Assembly: GCF_012641275.1 (NCBI RefSeq)
Contig: NZ_JABAIA010000001.1
Location: 3,286,001-3,350,000 of the forward strand
DNA from: Chitinophaga varians
GTDB taxonomy: Bacteria > Bacteroidota > Bacteroidia > Chitinophagales > Chitinophagaceae
Length of the DNA: 64,000 nucleotides
Direction: 5' to 3'
The notes beneath the pieces are model-generated. The model saw only the letters and a list, made by a program, of their open reading frames with translations. It had not been told where the DNA came from and did not search any database. Below are positions 7,195 through 15,774 of this stretch, in pieces. The translations under genes were made by a program, and so were the position numbers. Numbering within the stretch: the stretch's first letter is position 1; the number at the start of each line of letters is the position of its first letter.

Positions 7195-8790
7195 TTATTC
7201 GTGACCGGGGTGTCGGATTTTCATTTCATCAAGGTCCAGCTGCATCTCCTGGCTGCGGATAACCTCATCGCTAAAGGTGTTGTGCTGCCGTAACCTGAAC
7301 AGTTCCTGCCGTTGTTGTGCGTAAATATCCATTAGCACGGCATGATACAGTTCCACTTCTGTTTTTTCGGTATCGTCACATTCCAGTGATTCCAGTCGCG
7401 CGGAAGTACTGCTGATATTATGTTCCAGGTCTTTTTTGAGAAAACCGACCAGTTCATTGTCGTTTGCTTCAAAGGAATATTTCTCTTCCAGCCGCTGAAG
7501 GGCCACTTTCATCATCGCGAGGCGCATGCCTGCTTCCTGTTCCGCCAATGGTGTAATATCATCTATCTCACCCACTTTAATGAGTTTTATAAGCCAGGGA
7601 AGCGTGAGTCCCTGAAATACCAACGTCACCAGAATCACGATAAAGGTGATAAACACAATCAGGTTACGGTGCGGGAACAGTAACGGCACAGATAAAGCGG
7701 ACGCCAGTGAGACCACGCCGCGCATGCCTGCCCATCCTACTACCAGCGGCCCTTTCCAGCCCGGACTGGCTTCCTGTGTCCGGATTTTTTTGCTCAGCAT
7801 CCGCGGAATGAAAGCGCCCGGATATACCCAGAACAACCGCACCAGTATAGTAAGGAAAGCAATCACCAGTCCATACCGGATAGCATCGCCGATGGAGTAA
7901 TTGCCCAGCGCATGCACGATAGTGGGCAGTTCCAGCCCTATCAGCATGAAAATGATGCCATTAAGCACAAAGATCAGCGTGCTCCATACACCCAGCATCT
8001 GCATACGGGTAGCGCCGTCCGGGAAGATGGCATGTGAGCGGTAGGAGAGGAACAGCCCTCCGCTAACAACAGCCAGTACACCGGAAAAATGAAACTGCTC
8101 CGCCGCCAGGTATATAAAGTACGGCGTCATCAGCGTAAGTGCAGAGTCTATACTGGGCGTAGTAGGCAGCCATCGGTGAATAGCATACATGATATTTGCC
8201 ACTGCAAGTCCGATCAGGATGCCCATGCCGGCGGATAAAAAGAAATCACCGATAGCCTGATGTATCACAAATTGCCCGGAGACTACCGCCAAGGCGGCAA
8301 ACCGGAAAATAATCAGGCTGGACGCGTCGTTGATCAGGCTTTCGCCTTCGAGGACGGTCATGGCCCGCTTAGGGACTTTCAGGTGCTTCAATACGCTGGT
8401 CGCTGCTACTGCATCCGGCGGAGAGATAATGCCGCCCAGCAGAAAGCCCAGCGCCAGCGTAAACCCGGGTATCATCGAATGGGAAACATACGCGACAATA
8501 CAGGACGTGAAAATAACAGCGCCAAAAGCCAGCATCATAATAGGCCGCTTCCATTTCCAGAAGTCATTCCAGGAAGTATACCAGGCGGCTTCATATAGCA
8601 AAGGTGGCAGGAAAATCGTAAAAACAAGGTCGGGGTCTATTTCTATCTTCGGCAAACCAGGAATAAAACCAATTCCAAGTCCCGCCAGCACCAGGAAAAT
8701 AGGATAAGAGATCTTTAACCGCTGGCCCAGCATCACCAGCATAAATACTACAAACAACAAAGTAAGGACAAGGAGCAATGAATGGTGCAT
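7195..8790 (-). CDS. CPA1-type Na+/H+ (or K+/H+) antiporter
   Basis: 531 residues: about twelve transmembrane helices to residue ~400, then a charged cytosolic tail of about 130 residues. Key motifs are GGIISPPDAVAATSV (Asp126 in the discontinuous helix) and EGESLINDASSLI (Asn154-Asp155, the transport ND pair). AGMRGVVSLASALSVPL is also typical of NhaP/NHE-like exchangers. It exchanges cytoplasmic monovalent cations for protons and serves pH and salt homeostasis. The long tail may be a regulatory domain. It is followed at 10 bases by the PH-like membrane-protein gene. Confidence 0.93.
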   Translation of the reverse strand: MHHSLLLVLTLLFVVFMLVMLGQRLKISYPIFLVLAGLGIGFIPGLPKIEIDPDLVFTIFLPPLLYEAAWYTSWNDFWKWKRPIMMLAFGAVIFTSCIVAYVSHSMIPGFTLALGFLLGGIISPPDAVAATSVLKHLKVPKRAMTVLEGESLINDASSLIIFRFAALAVVSGQFVIHQAIGDFFLSAGMGILIGLAVANIMYAIHRWLPTTPSIDSALTLMTPYFIYLAAEQFHFSGVLAVVSGGLFLSYRSHAIFPDGATRMQMLGVWSTLIFVLNGIIFMLIGLELPTIVHALGNYSIGDAIRYGLVIAFLTILVRLFWVYPGAFIPRMLSKKIRTQEASPGWKGPLVVGWAGMRGVVSLASALSVPLLFPHRNLIVFITFIVILVTLVFQGLTLPWLIKLIKVGEIDDITPLAEQEAGMRLAMMKVALQRLEEKYSFEANDNELVGFLKKDLEHNISSTSARLESLECDDTEKTEVELYHAVLMDIYAQQRQELFRLRQHNTFSDEVIRSQEMQLDLDEMKIRHPGHE

Positions 8791-8882
8791 ACCAGGACAG
8801 CTATTTGTCGGTAAATTAAGAAATTGTGTTATAAATTTCCTGGTGAACTATATGGATTTTTCGGTTTGTCAGAGAGGGCTGG

Positions 8883-9602
8883 TTATTTTGTGGCTGGTTG
8901 TCTGAATTCATTATACTGCTGCCTGATATAGACGTACAAATCATAATCACTGATGTCTTTTACGAATTCATACGATGGCTGATATCGCAACATAAACTGC
9001 GAAAGGCTGTCGCCGTCCATTCCGGTGAGGCGTTGTACCAGCGAAGGGTTAAACTTTTGTTCCACCAGGTTTTCTTTTTCTTTGTCCAGCAGTATTTTTC
9101 TGAATTTTTCCTTCTTTTTATTCTTGTTGAAAGATACCGCTTTGTATAGCTGATTGATATTAACAGCGATCAATGGCCCGGCAGAGACAATCACTTCATT
9201 CCATCGCGGACGGCGGAAGTCGAATTCTCTCCTGAACTCCTGCCGCAGACGCAGCGAATCGCGCAGGTAATTGTAATGTATAATGTTGATGGCTTTCAAC
9301 TCCAGTGGCTGGGATTGCAGCTGATGGGTAACGCTTGTTCTGTCTTTGCTGACGATGTAAAGCAGTGGCACAAAACCCAGTGCTTTCAATAGCAAGGTGT
9401 CACCTTTTCGTGCGTTCAGTTGATAGCGTCCCTGTTCATCGCTGATGACGGCGGACTGTGTACGTTTATTCAGTACCGTTATACCCGCTGCGGGTATGCT
9501 GTCTTCCCGGAAGATCGTTCCCTGCACAGGGCTCTGGGCATGCACGTGCGACAATGCCAACAGCAGCAGCGCCAACAAAACGATATGCCTCAGTGTCCGC
9601 AT
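8883..9602 (-). CDS. Exported protein with carboxypeptidase-regulatory-like domain
   Basis: 239 residues: a signal peptide to about residue 22 (LLALLLLALSHVHAQ), then a CarboxypepD_reg-like beta sandwich (VQGTIFREDSIPAAGITVLN ... SDEQGRYQL ... GDTLLLKALGF), then a long basic region of no known family ending QQYNEFRQPATK. In Bacteroidota such domains often sit at the N-terminus of TonB-dependent receptors; here it is free-standing and periplasmic. The binding partner is unknown. It stands alone, divergent from the membrane-protein gene at 9671. Confidence 0.85.
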   Translation of the reverse strand: MRTLRHIVLLALLLLALSHVHAQSPVQGTIFREDSIPAAGITVLNKRTQSAVISDEQGRYQLNARKGDTLLLKALGFVPLLYIVSKDRTSVTHQLQSQPLELKAINIIHYNYLRDSLRLRQEFRREFDFRRPRWNEVIVSAGPLIAVNINQLYKAVSFNKNKKKEKFRKILLDKEKENLVEQKFNPSLVQRLTGMDGDSLSQFMLRYQPSYEFVKDISDYDLYVYIRQQYNEFRQPATK

Positions 9603-9670
9603 AACGGAAAGATATAAACGCTTTCGTAAAGGAAAAGTTAATATTGACGGTTTTAGTTTAAATTCGTATC

Positions 9671-10642
9671 ATGAAAGGATTCTGGTCATATTTCTGGGTA
9701 GTATACATGCTCTTTTTTGCTATCCCGTTTCCCATGCTGATTTATTATAACACACGGGAAGGCCTCACAGATACCAACCCCTGGCTGGCCATTACCTGGC
9801 TGCTGCTATCATTGATACTCTGGGGAATACTGGTACTGCGGTGGTTCCGTAACTGGATACTGTTGCCGTTTAAAATGAAACGGAATATCGGCTATCTGTT
9901 GCGCGAAGGTGAAAAACGTGAAGCGCGTATTGTGGATAGTAAGGACGGTAAACACTTGAACGGTGATATGATAATGAAGAAGATGACGCTCAGTCTGCGT
10001 AATTTTGTGGGAACAGAAATCACAGAAAATCTGGAACTGGCTGATTCGAGGCCCGGAGAAATGCGCTATGAAAAAGGCCGGATTATCCACCTGATGATTG
10101 ATAAAAGCCTGAAATTGCGGCCTTACCTGATTGTGGATACCACCCAGGCTGGCGTGAAGGCTGGCCGGATGGCGCTACTGGTGCTGCTCTGGCTGGGGCT
10201 TGTGGGAGCTATTGTGTGGTACTACTATTTTTCCTACAACATGGAAAGCAATGGTTATGGCTGGCGTTTCATGAAGGTGTACCATCCGTTGGTATTGTGT
10301 CCGCTGATCCTTTTCGTGAGCCGCTGGGGCCTGGGGATGTTGTTGAAGCTGTTCTCCGGCGGAGATCCTGATACATTACTGCATATCAAATACTATGGTG
10401 TTCAGACGATGGCGGAGGTGGTATCTGCCACACAGACAGGCACTTACATCAATGAACAGCCACAGGTGAAGTTTGAACTGCGTTACCAGGACACCTATGG
10501 TAAAACGTATACGGCTACCCTGAAAAAGATAGTATCACTTATTGATTTGGGAATGGTCCGCCAGGAAACTGTTTCCATATTTTACCTGAAGGATAAACCG
10601 TCAGAAGTGGCGTTTGCAGATGATCTGGCTGGTCTAAATTAA
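9671..10642 (+). CDS. Four-helix membrane protein with DUF3592-like domains
   Basis: 323 residues: two transmembrane helices (about 8-28 and 36-58), a soluble beta domain (about 75-165), two more helices (about 170-190 and 205-230), then a second beta domain. The last domain (MAEVVSATQTGTYINEQPQV ... VSIFYLKDKPSEVAF) follows the DUF3592 pattern, 'A-V------G-------V-F---Y-D--G------------G--V-V-Y----P--A'. Probably an inner-membrane protein of unknown function. Four bases separate it from the following lipoprotein gene, so the two likely form an operon and may work together. Confidence 0.8.
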   Translation: MKGFWSYFWVVYMLFFAIPFPMLIYYNTREGLTDTNPWLAITWLLLSLILWGILVLRWFRNWILLPFKMKRNIGYLLREGEKREARIVDSKDGKHLNGDMIMKKMTLSLRNFVGTEITENLELADSRPGEMRYEKGRIIHLMIDKSLKLRPYLIVDTTQAGVKAGRMALLVLLWLGLVGAIVWYYYFSYNMESNGYGWRFMKVYHPLVLCPLILFVSRWGLGMLLKLFSGGDPDTLLHIKYYGVQTMAEVVSATQTGTYINEQPQVKFELRYQDTYGKTYTATLKKIVSLIDLGMVRQETVSIFYLKDKPSEVAFADDLAGLN

Positions 10643-10646
10643 TTTT

Positions 10647-11342
10647 ATGTTAACGAACAGACACAAGGTTTTAGGAATACTATTGATACTGGGATGCTTT
10701 TCCTGCAACCAGCTGATGGATACTTTCAACGACACGTTCAGGGAAAAAAAAGAAGATGGTCCGGCTAACACCGGCCATAGCAGCCCGGTAACATCATCTG
10801 TTACTATTGAGTCCCACGTTTCCAGAGACACCGTGCGCACCACTTATTCTTCCCGTAATACCACCCGTAAGCTAAATTTTCTGTCTGATGAAGCGGGACT
10901 AAGAGAGGCGGAAAAAAGCCTGTTGGCCCTGCCTGCCTACGCGGGGAAAAAGATGTACCTCTACGATGATATCCATACATATGATGATGGCAGAATCAAC
11001 CTGCAGCTTCGCCATCCGGAGAACCCCGACTATGTGGATGCATGGCACTTTGCCGATGGGCAATGGAAAGGGCCGGAACCTGTACAGCTGTCTGTCCGTA
11101 ATAAAGTAGAAGAAAAGCTGCTTCCGCTGGATGAGATTGACTTCACCAGCATAGCAAGGATATATAAAAATATTGTGGAGAAATCAGCAACCATTGAAGG
11201 GGCGAAGCCGCCCACACATATTTACGGTATCGTCCGCGGAAAAGGCCTTGCCTGGTACCCTACCTCCATCAGTGGCAGCCGGGAAAGGTATGCCATCAGT
11301 TTTCATCAGGATGGCAGCATCGACAAGTTTTTCAGGGAATAA
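10647..11342 (+). CDS. Hypothetical lipoprotein
   Basis: 231 residues with a signal sequence and a lipobox around LILGCFSC (lipidated Cys17 or Cys20). The mature region starts with a Lys/Glu- and Ser/Thr-rich linker, then a mixed alpha/beta domain (YDDIHTYDDGRINLQLRHPE, ARIYKNIVEKSA). I recognise no family with confidence. It is coupled to the upstream membrane-protein gene (4-base gap). Its stop overlaps the convergent 2H phosphoesterase gene by 11 bases. Confidence 0.78.
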   Translation: MLTNRHKVLGILLILGCFSCNQLMDTFNDTFREKKEDGPANTGHSSPVTSSVTIESHVSRDTVRTTYSSRNTTRKLNFLSDEAGLREAEKSLLALPAYAGKKMYLYDDIHTYDDGRINLQLRHPENPDYVDAWHFADGQWKGPEPVQLSVRNKVEEKLLPLDEIDFTSIARIYKNIVEKSATIEGAKPPTHIYGIVRGKGLAWYPTSISGSRERYAISFHQDGSIDKFFRE

Positions 11343-11901
11343 ACGGTACTTCCTGCAGGATTTCGTAATGAGGCGCATCCACAGCTTTTTTCAGTATGGT
11401 CACTTTATCGCAGCAGAAGCTGTCATGACAATCAAAATCATGCAGATTGACCTTCAGCAGTTCGTCACGGGCTACATTCCGCGCAATGGTAATATGTGGT
11501 GTGAGGTTGCCGCGACGGTAGCTGAAAGTACTGCTTATCCTGCCATGCAGGCTGCTGATAGCATCGCTGTTGACCGGTTGCAACATTAAGGTGGCCGTAC
11601 GGCCATGATGGAAAATACCGGCGCCATCAAACTGTACCCTGAAGTCCTTAAAGCCTGTTACTGCATGAGCCACCTGCCGTATAATCGTCTGGTCATCTTC
11701 CGTACGCGAAAATTTCATCAAAGAAATATGGGCAATCGACCTTAGATTGTAGGAAGGTATTTTGATCATAGTAGCCAGCCTGCTTTTCATAGCAGCTACT
11801 TTGCGTACAATGCCCGGTCCGGGAGAAAGGAGCAGAAAGTACTCATAAAAACTAAATAATGACAGCTGTGCATAGTTCACCCTCGGCATATCGAAGAACA
11901 T
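11332..11901 (-). CDS. 2H phosphoesterase / 2'-5' RNA ligase family protein
   Basis: 189 residues with the two defining H-x-S/T motifs: AHISLMKF (His58) and PHITIAR (His136), at normal spacing. The family cleaves or forms 2',5'- or cyclic phosphodiester bonds in RNA or nucleotides; the natural substrate of most bacterial members is unknown. Cytoplasmic, with no signal peptide. A second ATG four codons in (11889) is an alternative start. It is convergent with, and overlaps by 11 bases, the lipoprotein gene. A second, very different 2H protein lies at 32653. Confidence 0.88.
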   Translation of the reverse strand: MFFDMPRVNYAQLSLFSFYEYFLLLSPGPGIVRKVAAMKSRLATMIKIPSYNLRSIAHISLMKFSRTEDDQTIIRQVAHAVTGFKDFRVQFDGAGIFHHGRTATLMLQPVNSDAISSLHGRISSTFSYRRGNLTPHITIARNVARDELLKVNLHDFDCHDSFCCDKVTILKKAVDAPHYEILQEVPFIP

Positions 11902-12007
11902 TTAACATGACAATAAATGTGGTGAAATAATGGGGTAGCAGGTAGTACTTAAAATTACTAAAAGTACGGATAACTAACAAAGTTTGTTTTTGGAGAATGG
12001 GCTGTGT

Positions 12008-12592
12008 TTAGTTGCCTTGTGCTGCCGGCAACAACCTGCTGTAGGCTGCCAATACAAGGTTTACTTTCTGCCGGTGCTCTGCCCGTACCGCCCGTACGCT
12101 CCGTTGCTTCACAAAGGCGCTAAGCCGGATAATTTCATCATCCAGAATAAACAAAATTATTTCGATCCGTAGCATTCTGTCCCTTTGGGTAATGCCTGGA
12201 ATATTGTCGCCCATCGTGGAACGGGAGAGGAAATCTTCCAGGACGAAACACTCAAAAAGGGCCGGGTCCTGCTCGTACAATGCCGGGACCGCCCTGGAGA
12301 AACTGCGTTCTATCTTCTGGATGGCCGCAGCCATGCGCGAGGAATGCATAAAACGCCGGATACGTCTTCTCAAACGGGTCAGCACCTGTACGGCAGTGGT
12401 CTGTTTAAACTTAATACAGGCTTCTATCTGAAACCCGACAAGCACTTTGATGTGTAGTTCGGATTTAAGAAGATGGTCATCCATCGTGACGCCTTTGACT
12501 ACTACAATCTCGTCGGAGGAATGGTGGTCCAACAGATAGGTTTTAAATAGTTCCGGGTTGGTTTGGTATAAAGGTATTTCGGGCCTGTTCAT
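12008..12592 (-). CDS. Hypothetical protein, helical and Arg-rich
   Basis: 194 residues, no signal peptide or membrane segment, no recognised family. Predicted to be mostly alpha-helical, with a basic stretch around residues 68-78 (TRLRRRIRRFMHS) that could bind nucleic acid or lipid headgroups. Two acidic/hydrophobic repeats look related: YQTNPELFKTYLLDHHSSDE near the start and YEQDPALFECFVLEDFLSRS in the middle. This suggests an internal duplication of about 100 residues. It lies at the edge of the AT-rich islet ending at tRNA-Arg. Confidence 0.65.
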   Translation of the reverse strand: MNRPEIPLYQTNPELFKTYLLDHHSSDEIVVVKGVTMDDHLLKSELHIKVLVGFQIEACIKFKQTTAVQVLTRLRRRIRRFMHSSRMAAAIQKIERSFSRAVPALYEQDPALFECFVLEDFLSRSTMGDNIPGITQRDRMLRIEIILFILDDEIIRLSAFVKQRSVRAVRAEHRQKVNLVLAAYSRLLPAAQGN

Positions 12593-13139
12593 AACGAATG
12601 GGTATTTGGGGTCAATGAACTATACCTATAGATACAGTTTAATACAGGATTTGTTCAGCTGGGTTGTTTTTTTGAATACTTTGTGGAAATATTATATTTA
12701 TATTGTTTGTTATTCTGTATCTGGTCATTAAAAGTTCCCGAGCTATGAATGTTTTTCGGCTAATCGCGAGGAGGCTGTCTTTCACTATGCTCCAGCAATA
12801 CGTCAGCGCATTACTACCACCGGAATTGCCAAAGCCGGTGCATATGCTGCTATTACATTGGGGGTCTTTGGAATGATCTATTGTCTTCCGTTTTTATTCT
12901 CTTCTTCCATGGAAGACCTGGTAGGTGCCGGCTTCCCGTTTGTGGGCGGAGCTATTATAGCCAGTGCAGGATTGATTGCATCGTCTAATCTGGCGAAGGG
13001 AGACAGAAATGTTGTTGTCAGATAACATGCCTGGTTAACGTTTTCCTGAATAGGTCTTTATCGGTAGAATCCTTGCCAGTACTGAAAAGGACTCGCAGCA
13101 AATAAAGCGAGCTTTATGGTTCACCATAAAATGTACTGT
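12593..13139. other. AT-rich intergenic islet
   Basis: No intact gene of standard form. Positions 12650-12730 are strikingly AT-rich compared with the neighbourhood. The stretch 12732-13025 is an open frame without a usable start (see separate entry). It leads into a RiPP-like precursor gene and a tRNA, a layout often seen at sites of gene gain and loss. Confidence 0.5.
12732..13025 (+). pseudogene. Probable remnant of a small membrane-protein gene
   Basis: An open frame of about 97 codons follows the TAA at 12729-12731 and ends at TAA 13023-13025, but contains no ATG, GTG or TTG in its first third. The translation has protein character: SYECFSANREEAVFHYAPAI, then two hydrophobic segments (AGAYAAITLGVFGMIYCLPF and PFVGGAIIASAGLIASS), then a polar end (NLAKGDRNVVVR). 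It may be a 5'-truncated gene or one using an unusual start; the first ATG is in the first membrane segment. Family unknown. Confidence 0.4.
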
Positions 13140-13337
13140 ATGAAAAAGCAAAACAAATTGCGGGCAAAACTAGCCTTAAAAAAGACAAACATTGCGCTGC
13201 TTCTTGGGAAGGATAGCACTATTAACGCTGAAGTTATCAAAGGCGGGGCAACTATCACCGAAACCTGTCAGATCTGCCCGCCGAGAACAAAAGATTTTAA
13301 ATGCCCTACTAATACGCTGCCACTGACTGCTTGCTAA
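13140..13337 (+). CDS. Putative class I lanthipeptide-like precursor peptide
   Basis: 65 residues from the ATG at 13140. The first part fits the leader of Bacteroidota class I lanthipeptides: KLALKKTNIALL matches the 'K-L-L-K--IA-L' pattern, and it ends in a double glycine (residues 35-36). The remaining 29 residues are rich in Thr and contain four Cys (43, 46, 55, 65), as expected for a core with thioether rings; the last residue is Cys. No dehydratase (LanB), cyclase (LanC), protease or exporter gene lies in the window, so it is an orphan precursor. An alternative upstream ATG (13131) would add three residues. Bioactivity cannot be read from sequence. Confidence 0.62.
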   Translation: MKKQNKLRAKLALKKTNIALLLGKDSTINAEVIKGGATITETCQICPPRTKDFKCPTNTLPLTAC

Positions 13338-13357
13338 TGTAGTAGATACAGCTTACA

Positions 13358-13380
13358 GCCACCTTAGGGTGGCTCCTTTA
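13358..13380 (+). terminator. Weak terminator hairpin after the peptide gene
   Basis: AGCCACC, loop TTAG, GGTGGCT, followed by CCTTTA. It lies 20 bases after the stop of the RiPP-like gene and has only a short T run. Confidence 0.5.
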
Positions 13381-13415
13381 CCTGGTAATAAGGCAAGGCT
13401 GAAAAAAATGAAAAA

Positions 13416-13446
13416 CGCCCAATTCCAGCCTTACTGAAATTGGGCG
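13416..13446 (-). terminator. Terminator of tRNA-Arg
   Basis: CGCCCAATT and AATTGGGCG form a 9-bp stem. On the minus strand the hairpin is followed by TTTTT and a second T run, directly downstream of the tRNA 3' end. Confidence 0.8.
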
Positions 13447-13460
13447 AATAAGCCTTTTTG

Positions 13461-13532
13461 TAGTCCCGACAGGGATCGAACCTGTATCTAAAGTTTAGGA
13501 AACTTCTATTCTATCCATTGAACTACGGGACC
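13461..13532 (-). tRNA. tRNA-Arg (anticodon CCU)
   Basis: On the minus strand a full cloverleaf can be drawn. The acceptor stem is GGTCCCG with CGGGACT, the D arm GTTC/GAAT, the anticodon arm GAAGT-TTCCTAA-ACTTT with anticodon CCT, and the T arm ACAGG-TTCGATC-CCTGT. The CCU anticodon reads AGG codons. No CCA is encoded at the 3' end. Such tRNA genes are common integration points; the AT-rich islet with the orphan peptide gene lies immediately beside its 3' end. Confidence 0.96.
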
Positions 13533-13589
13533 ATCCTGATGCCCTTTTGGGGGTATCGGGTTGCAAAAGTAAGGGTTTTAAATTAATAT

Positions 13590-15404
13590 TTAAAGACTTT
13601 CTATATCAACTTTCCCATTTGAAGGGGCATAAATACTGTCTATTTCCTTTTTGTACTTTTCAAGGATCACCTTCCTTTTGGCCTTCAGGGTGGGTGTCAG
13701 CTCACCGGCGTCAACTGTCCATTCGCGTGGCAGCAGCTGGAACTTTTTCACCTGTTCGATGTGGTTAAAGAACTGATTGTACTTATCCACGGCCTGTTTA
13801 TAGAGGTCCAGCACTTCCTTGCGCTGCAGCAGTTCTTCGTTGCTGCCGGCGGAAATGCCTCTTTTCTGGGCCCAGCTGCGGAGATTGTCGAAGGCGGGCA
13901 CAATCAGTGCTGCGGTAAATTTGCGGTCTTCGCCTACCACCATGATCTGTTCTATATAGGGTGATTCCTTGAATTTGTTTTCTATCGGCTGGGGCGCGAC
14001 GAACTTACCACCGGAAGTTTTAAACAGTTCCTTTTTGCGGTCGGTGATTTTCAGGAACTTATTGTCTATCAGCACGCCGATATCGCCGGTATGGAACCAG
14101 CCATCGGTGATGGCGTCGGCGGTAAGCTCCGGATGCTTATAGTAGCCAATGGTAACACTGGGACCTTTACAGAGTATTTCCCCATCTTCTGCGATCTTTA
14201 CTTCCACATTACTGATGACCGGCCCTACGGTGCCGAACATACGGTCTTCCACATTGAAGCGGTTAACGCTGATCACCGGGGAGGTTTCGGTAAGACCATA
14301 ACCTTCCAGGATGGGGATACCGGCAGAAGTGAATATTTTCAGCAGTCTGACCTGGCAGGCGGCGGCACCGTTAACGATACATTGGATATTACCACCGAGG
14401 GCAGCGCGCCATTTGCTGAAGATAAGTTTGTTGGCCAGTTTCAGCTGAAGGTCGTACCAAAAGCCCTGCTGATGATTGATCTCATAACGTTTGCCCAGGT
14501 CCACGGCCCAGAAGAAGAGCGCCCGTTTGATGCCTTTGAGCTCCAGCCCGGTGGCCATGATTTTCTCATATACCTTTTCCAGCAGCCGTGGCACAGTGGT
14601 AAAAATGGTAGGCTTTACCTCTTTCAGGTTATCAGCGATTTTGTCGGTGCTTTCAGCGTAATACACCGGCACACCGGCGGTCAGGTAGAGGTAGGTGACC
14701 ATCCGCTCAAAAATATGATTGAGCGGCAGGAAACTGAGGGCACGCGCGTTTTTGCTGACCGGCAGGTAAGGCTGGCAGGCCAGCACGTTGCTCATCACGT
14801 TGTGATGAGAGAGCATAACGCCTTTAGGGGTGCCGGTGGTACCGGAGGTATAGATGATGGTGACCAGTTCCTCCGGGGATATGTTTTGCTGCACTTCATC
14901 GATCAGCGGGTAGTCGTTTTCATCAGCGAGGGACAGCACTTCTGTCCAGTGGCGGGCGCCGGGCACCTGGTTGAAGGTAAAGATCTCACGGATGGTGGGA
15001 AATTTATCCCGGGCGGCCAGTACTTTTTGTAACAGGTCCTCATCACTGACAAACAGGATACGGGCTGCTGCGTCGTTGAGCACATATTCCAGCTCATGTT
15101 GACTGATCGTCGGGTAAATAGGAGTGAGGACGGCACCAATCTGTTGACAGGAGAGGTCTGTCAATAGCCACTCTGGCCGGTTGGGTGAGATGATCGCTAT
15201 TTTGTCTTTCTCTTCATTTGTTTTGATGCCTACCCGGATACCCAGCCTGAGTAAGCCTGAGCTGAATTTGCGGGTGATGGCAGCTACTTCCTGTGTGCTG
15301 TATTTTCTCCATTGTCCGTTTTCCTTGCCGGCAAGCATATCCTCTTTGGGATAGTTGTCCAGCTGATACCGGATGACGTCAAATAGTCGCTGCGGTCGGT
15401 CCAT
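13590..15404 (-). CDS. Long-chain fatty acid--CoA ligase (AMP-forming)
   Basis: 604 residues, the size of FadD15/bubblegum-type acyl-CoA synthetases. It carries the AMP-binding P-loop YTSGTTGTPKG (about 185-196), the adenylate motif EGYGLTETSPV, and GWFHTGDIG with the hinge region TDRKKELFKTSGGKFVAPQP before a small C-terminal domain. The reaction activates long-chain fatty acids to acyl-CoA with ATP, feeding beta-oxidation or lipid synthesis. Cytoplasmic or membrane-associated. A 2TM-protein gene ends 31 bases upstream on the same strand and may share the transcript. Confidence 0.94.
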   Translation of the reverse strand: MDRPQRLFDVIRYQLDNYPKEDMLAGKENGQWRKYSTQEVAAITRKFSSGLLRLGIRVGIKTNEEKDKIAIISPNRPEWLLTDLSCQQIGAVLTPIYPTISQHELEYVLNDAAARILFVSDEDLLQKVLAARDKFPTIREIFTFNQVPGARHWTEVLSLADENDYPLIDEVQQNISPEELVTIIYTSGTTGTPKGVMLSHHNVMSNVLACQPYLPVSKNARALSFLPLNHIFERMVTYLYLTAGVPVYYAESTDKIADNLKEVKPTIFTTVPRLLEKVYEKIMATGLELKGIKRALFFWAVDLGKRYEINHQQGFWYDLQLKLANKLIFSKWRAALGGNIQCIVNGAAACQVRLLKIFTSAGIPILEGYGLTETSPVISVNRFNVEDRMFGTVGPVISNVEVKIAEDGEILCKGPSVTIGYYKHPELTADAITDGWFHTGDIGVLIDNKFLKITDRKKELFKTSGGKFVAPQPIENKFKESPYIEQIMVVGEDRKFTAALIVPAFDNLRSWAQKRGISAGSNEELLQRKEVLDLYKQAVDKYNQFFNHIEQVKKFQLLPREWTVDAGELTPTLKAKRKVILEKYKKEIDSIYAPSNGKVDIESL

Positions 15405-15435
15405 TATGCTGTTTTTTTGAGTGTGCTATGCGTGC

Positions 15436-15690
15436 TTATATTCTTTTCAGCGTATCGTCGAAAGAGCCTTTATGATAAGTATTGAAGTATTGAAGGGTAA
15501 GTGCGACGCCCCATCCCAGCGCAGGTCCCAGTGGCCAGGGTGCGCTTCCGGGCATGTCCCGGTCGGAAAGTAACCACACAGCCCACAGTCCCATATTAAT
15601 CACCAGATAAATGATAAGGTGACATTTGAAGCCAGCCCTGGCTTTTGCAATGCGCCAGAGACGTTCATCTCTTTGCTGGGTAGTTTCCAT
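15436..15690 (-). CDS. 2TM domain-containing protein
   Basis: 84 residues from the ATG at 15690; a TTG at 15726 would extend it by 12 residues. It has the 2TM family layout: an N-terminal RLWRIAKARAGFKCHL helix, one membrane span (IIYLVINMGLWAVWLL), a short loop with W/P residues, and a second span (LGPALGWGVALTLQYF). Small inner-membrane proteins of this kind are found in Bacteroidota, sometimes fused to histidine kinases; function unknown. Probably co-transcribed with the acyl-CoA synthetase gene. Confidence 0.82.
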   Translation of the reverse strand: METTQQRDERLWRIAKARAGFKCHLIIYLVINMGLWAVWLLSDRDMPGSAPWPLGPALGWGVALTLQYFNTYHKGSFDDTLKRI

Positions 15691-15774
15691 TTGAAGTGGT
15701 TTTATATGTGAGGCGGCTTTACTCAATTTAAAATATTTTATCGGCTTCCTGGTGGAAAAAACGAAAAATATGGT

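Noticed and set aside
12745..12876. 43-codon ATG frame overlapping the gene remnant
   Set aside because: Short, with no protein-like pattern after the first residues; kept only as a possible source of a frameshift.
13461..13532. Phage or integrative element at tRNA-Arg
   Set aside because: No integrase gene, no duplicated tRNA end and no phage genes are visible in the window.
14091..15032. 313-codon plus-strand frame within the acyl-CoA synthetase gene
   Set aside because: No recognisable protein; the ligase P-loop and adenylate motifs are on the minus strand.
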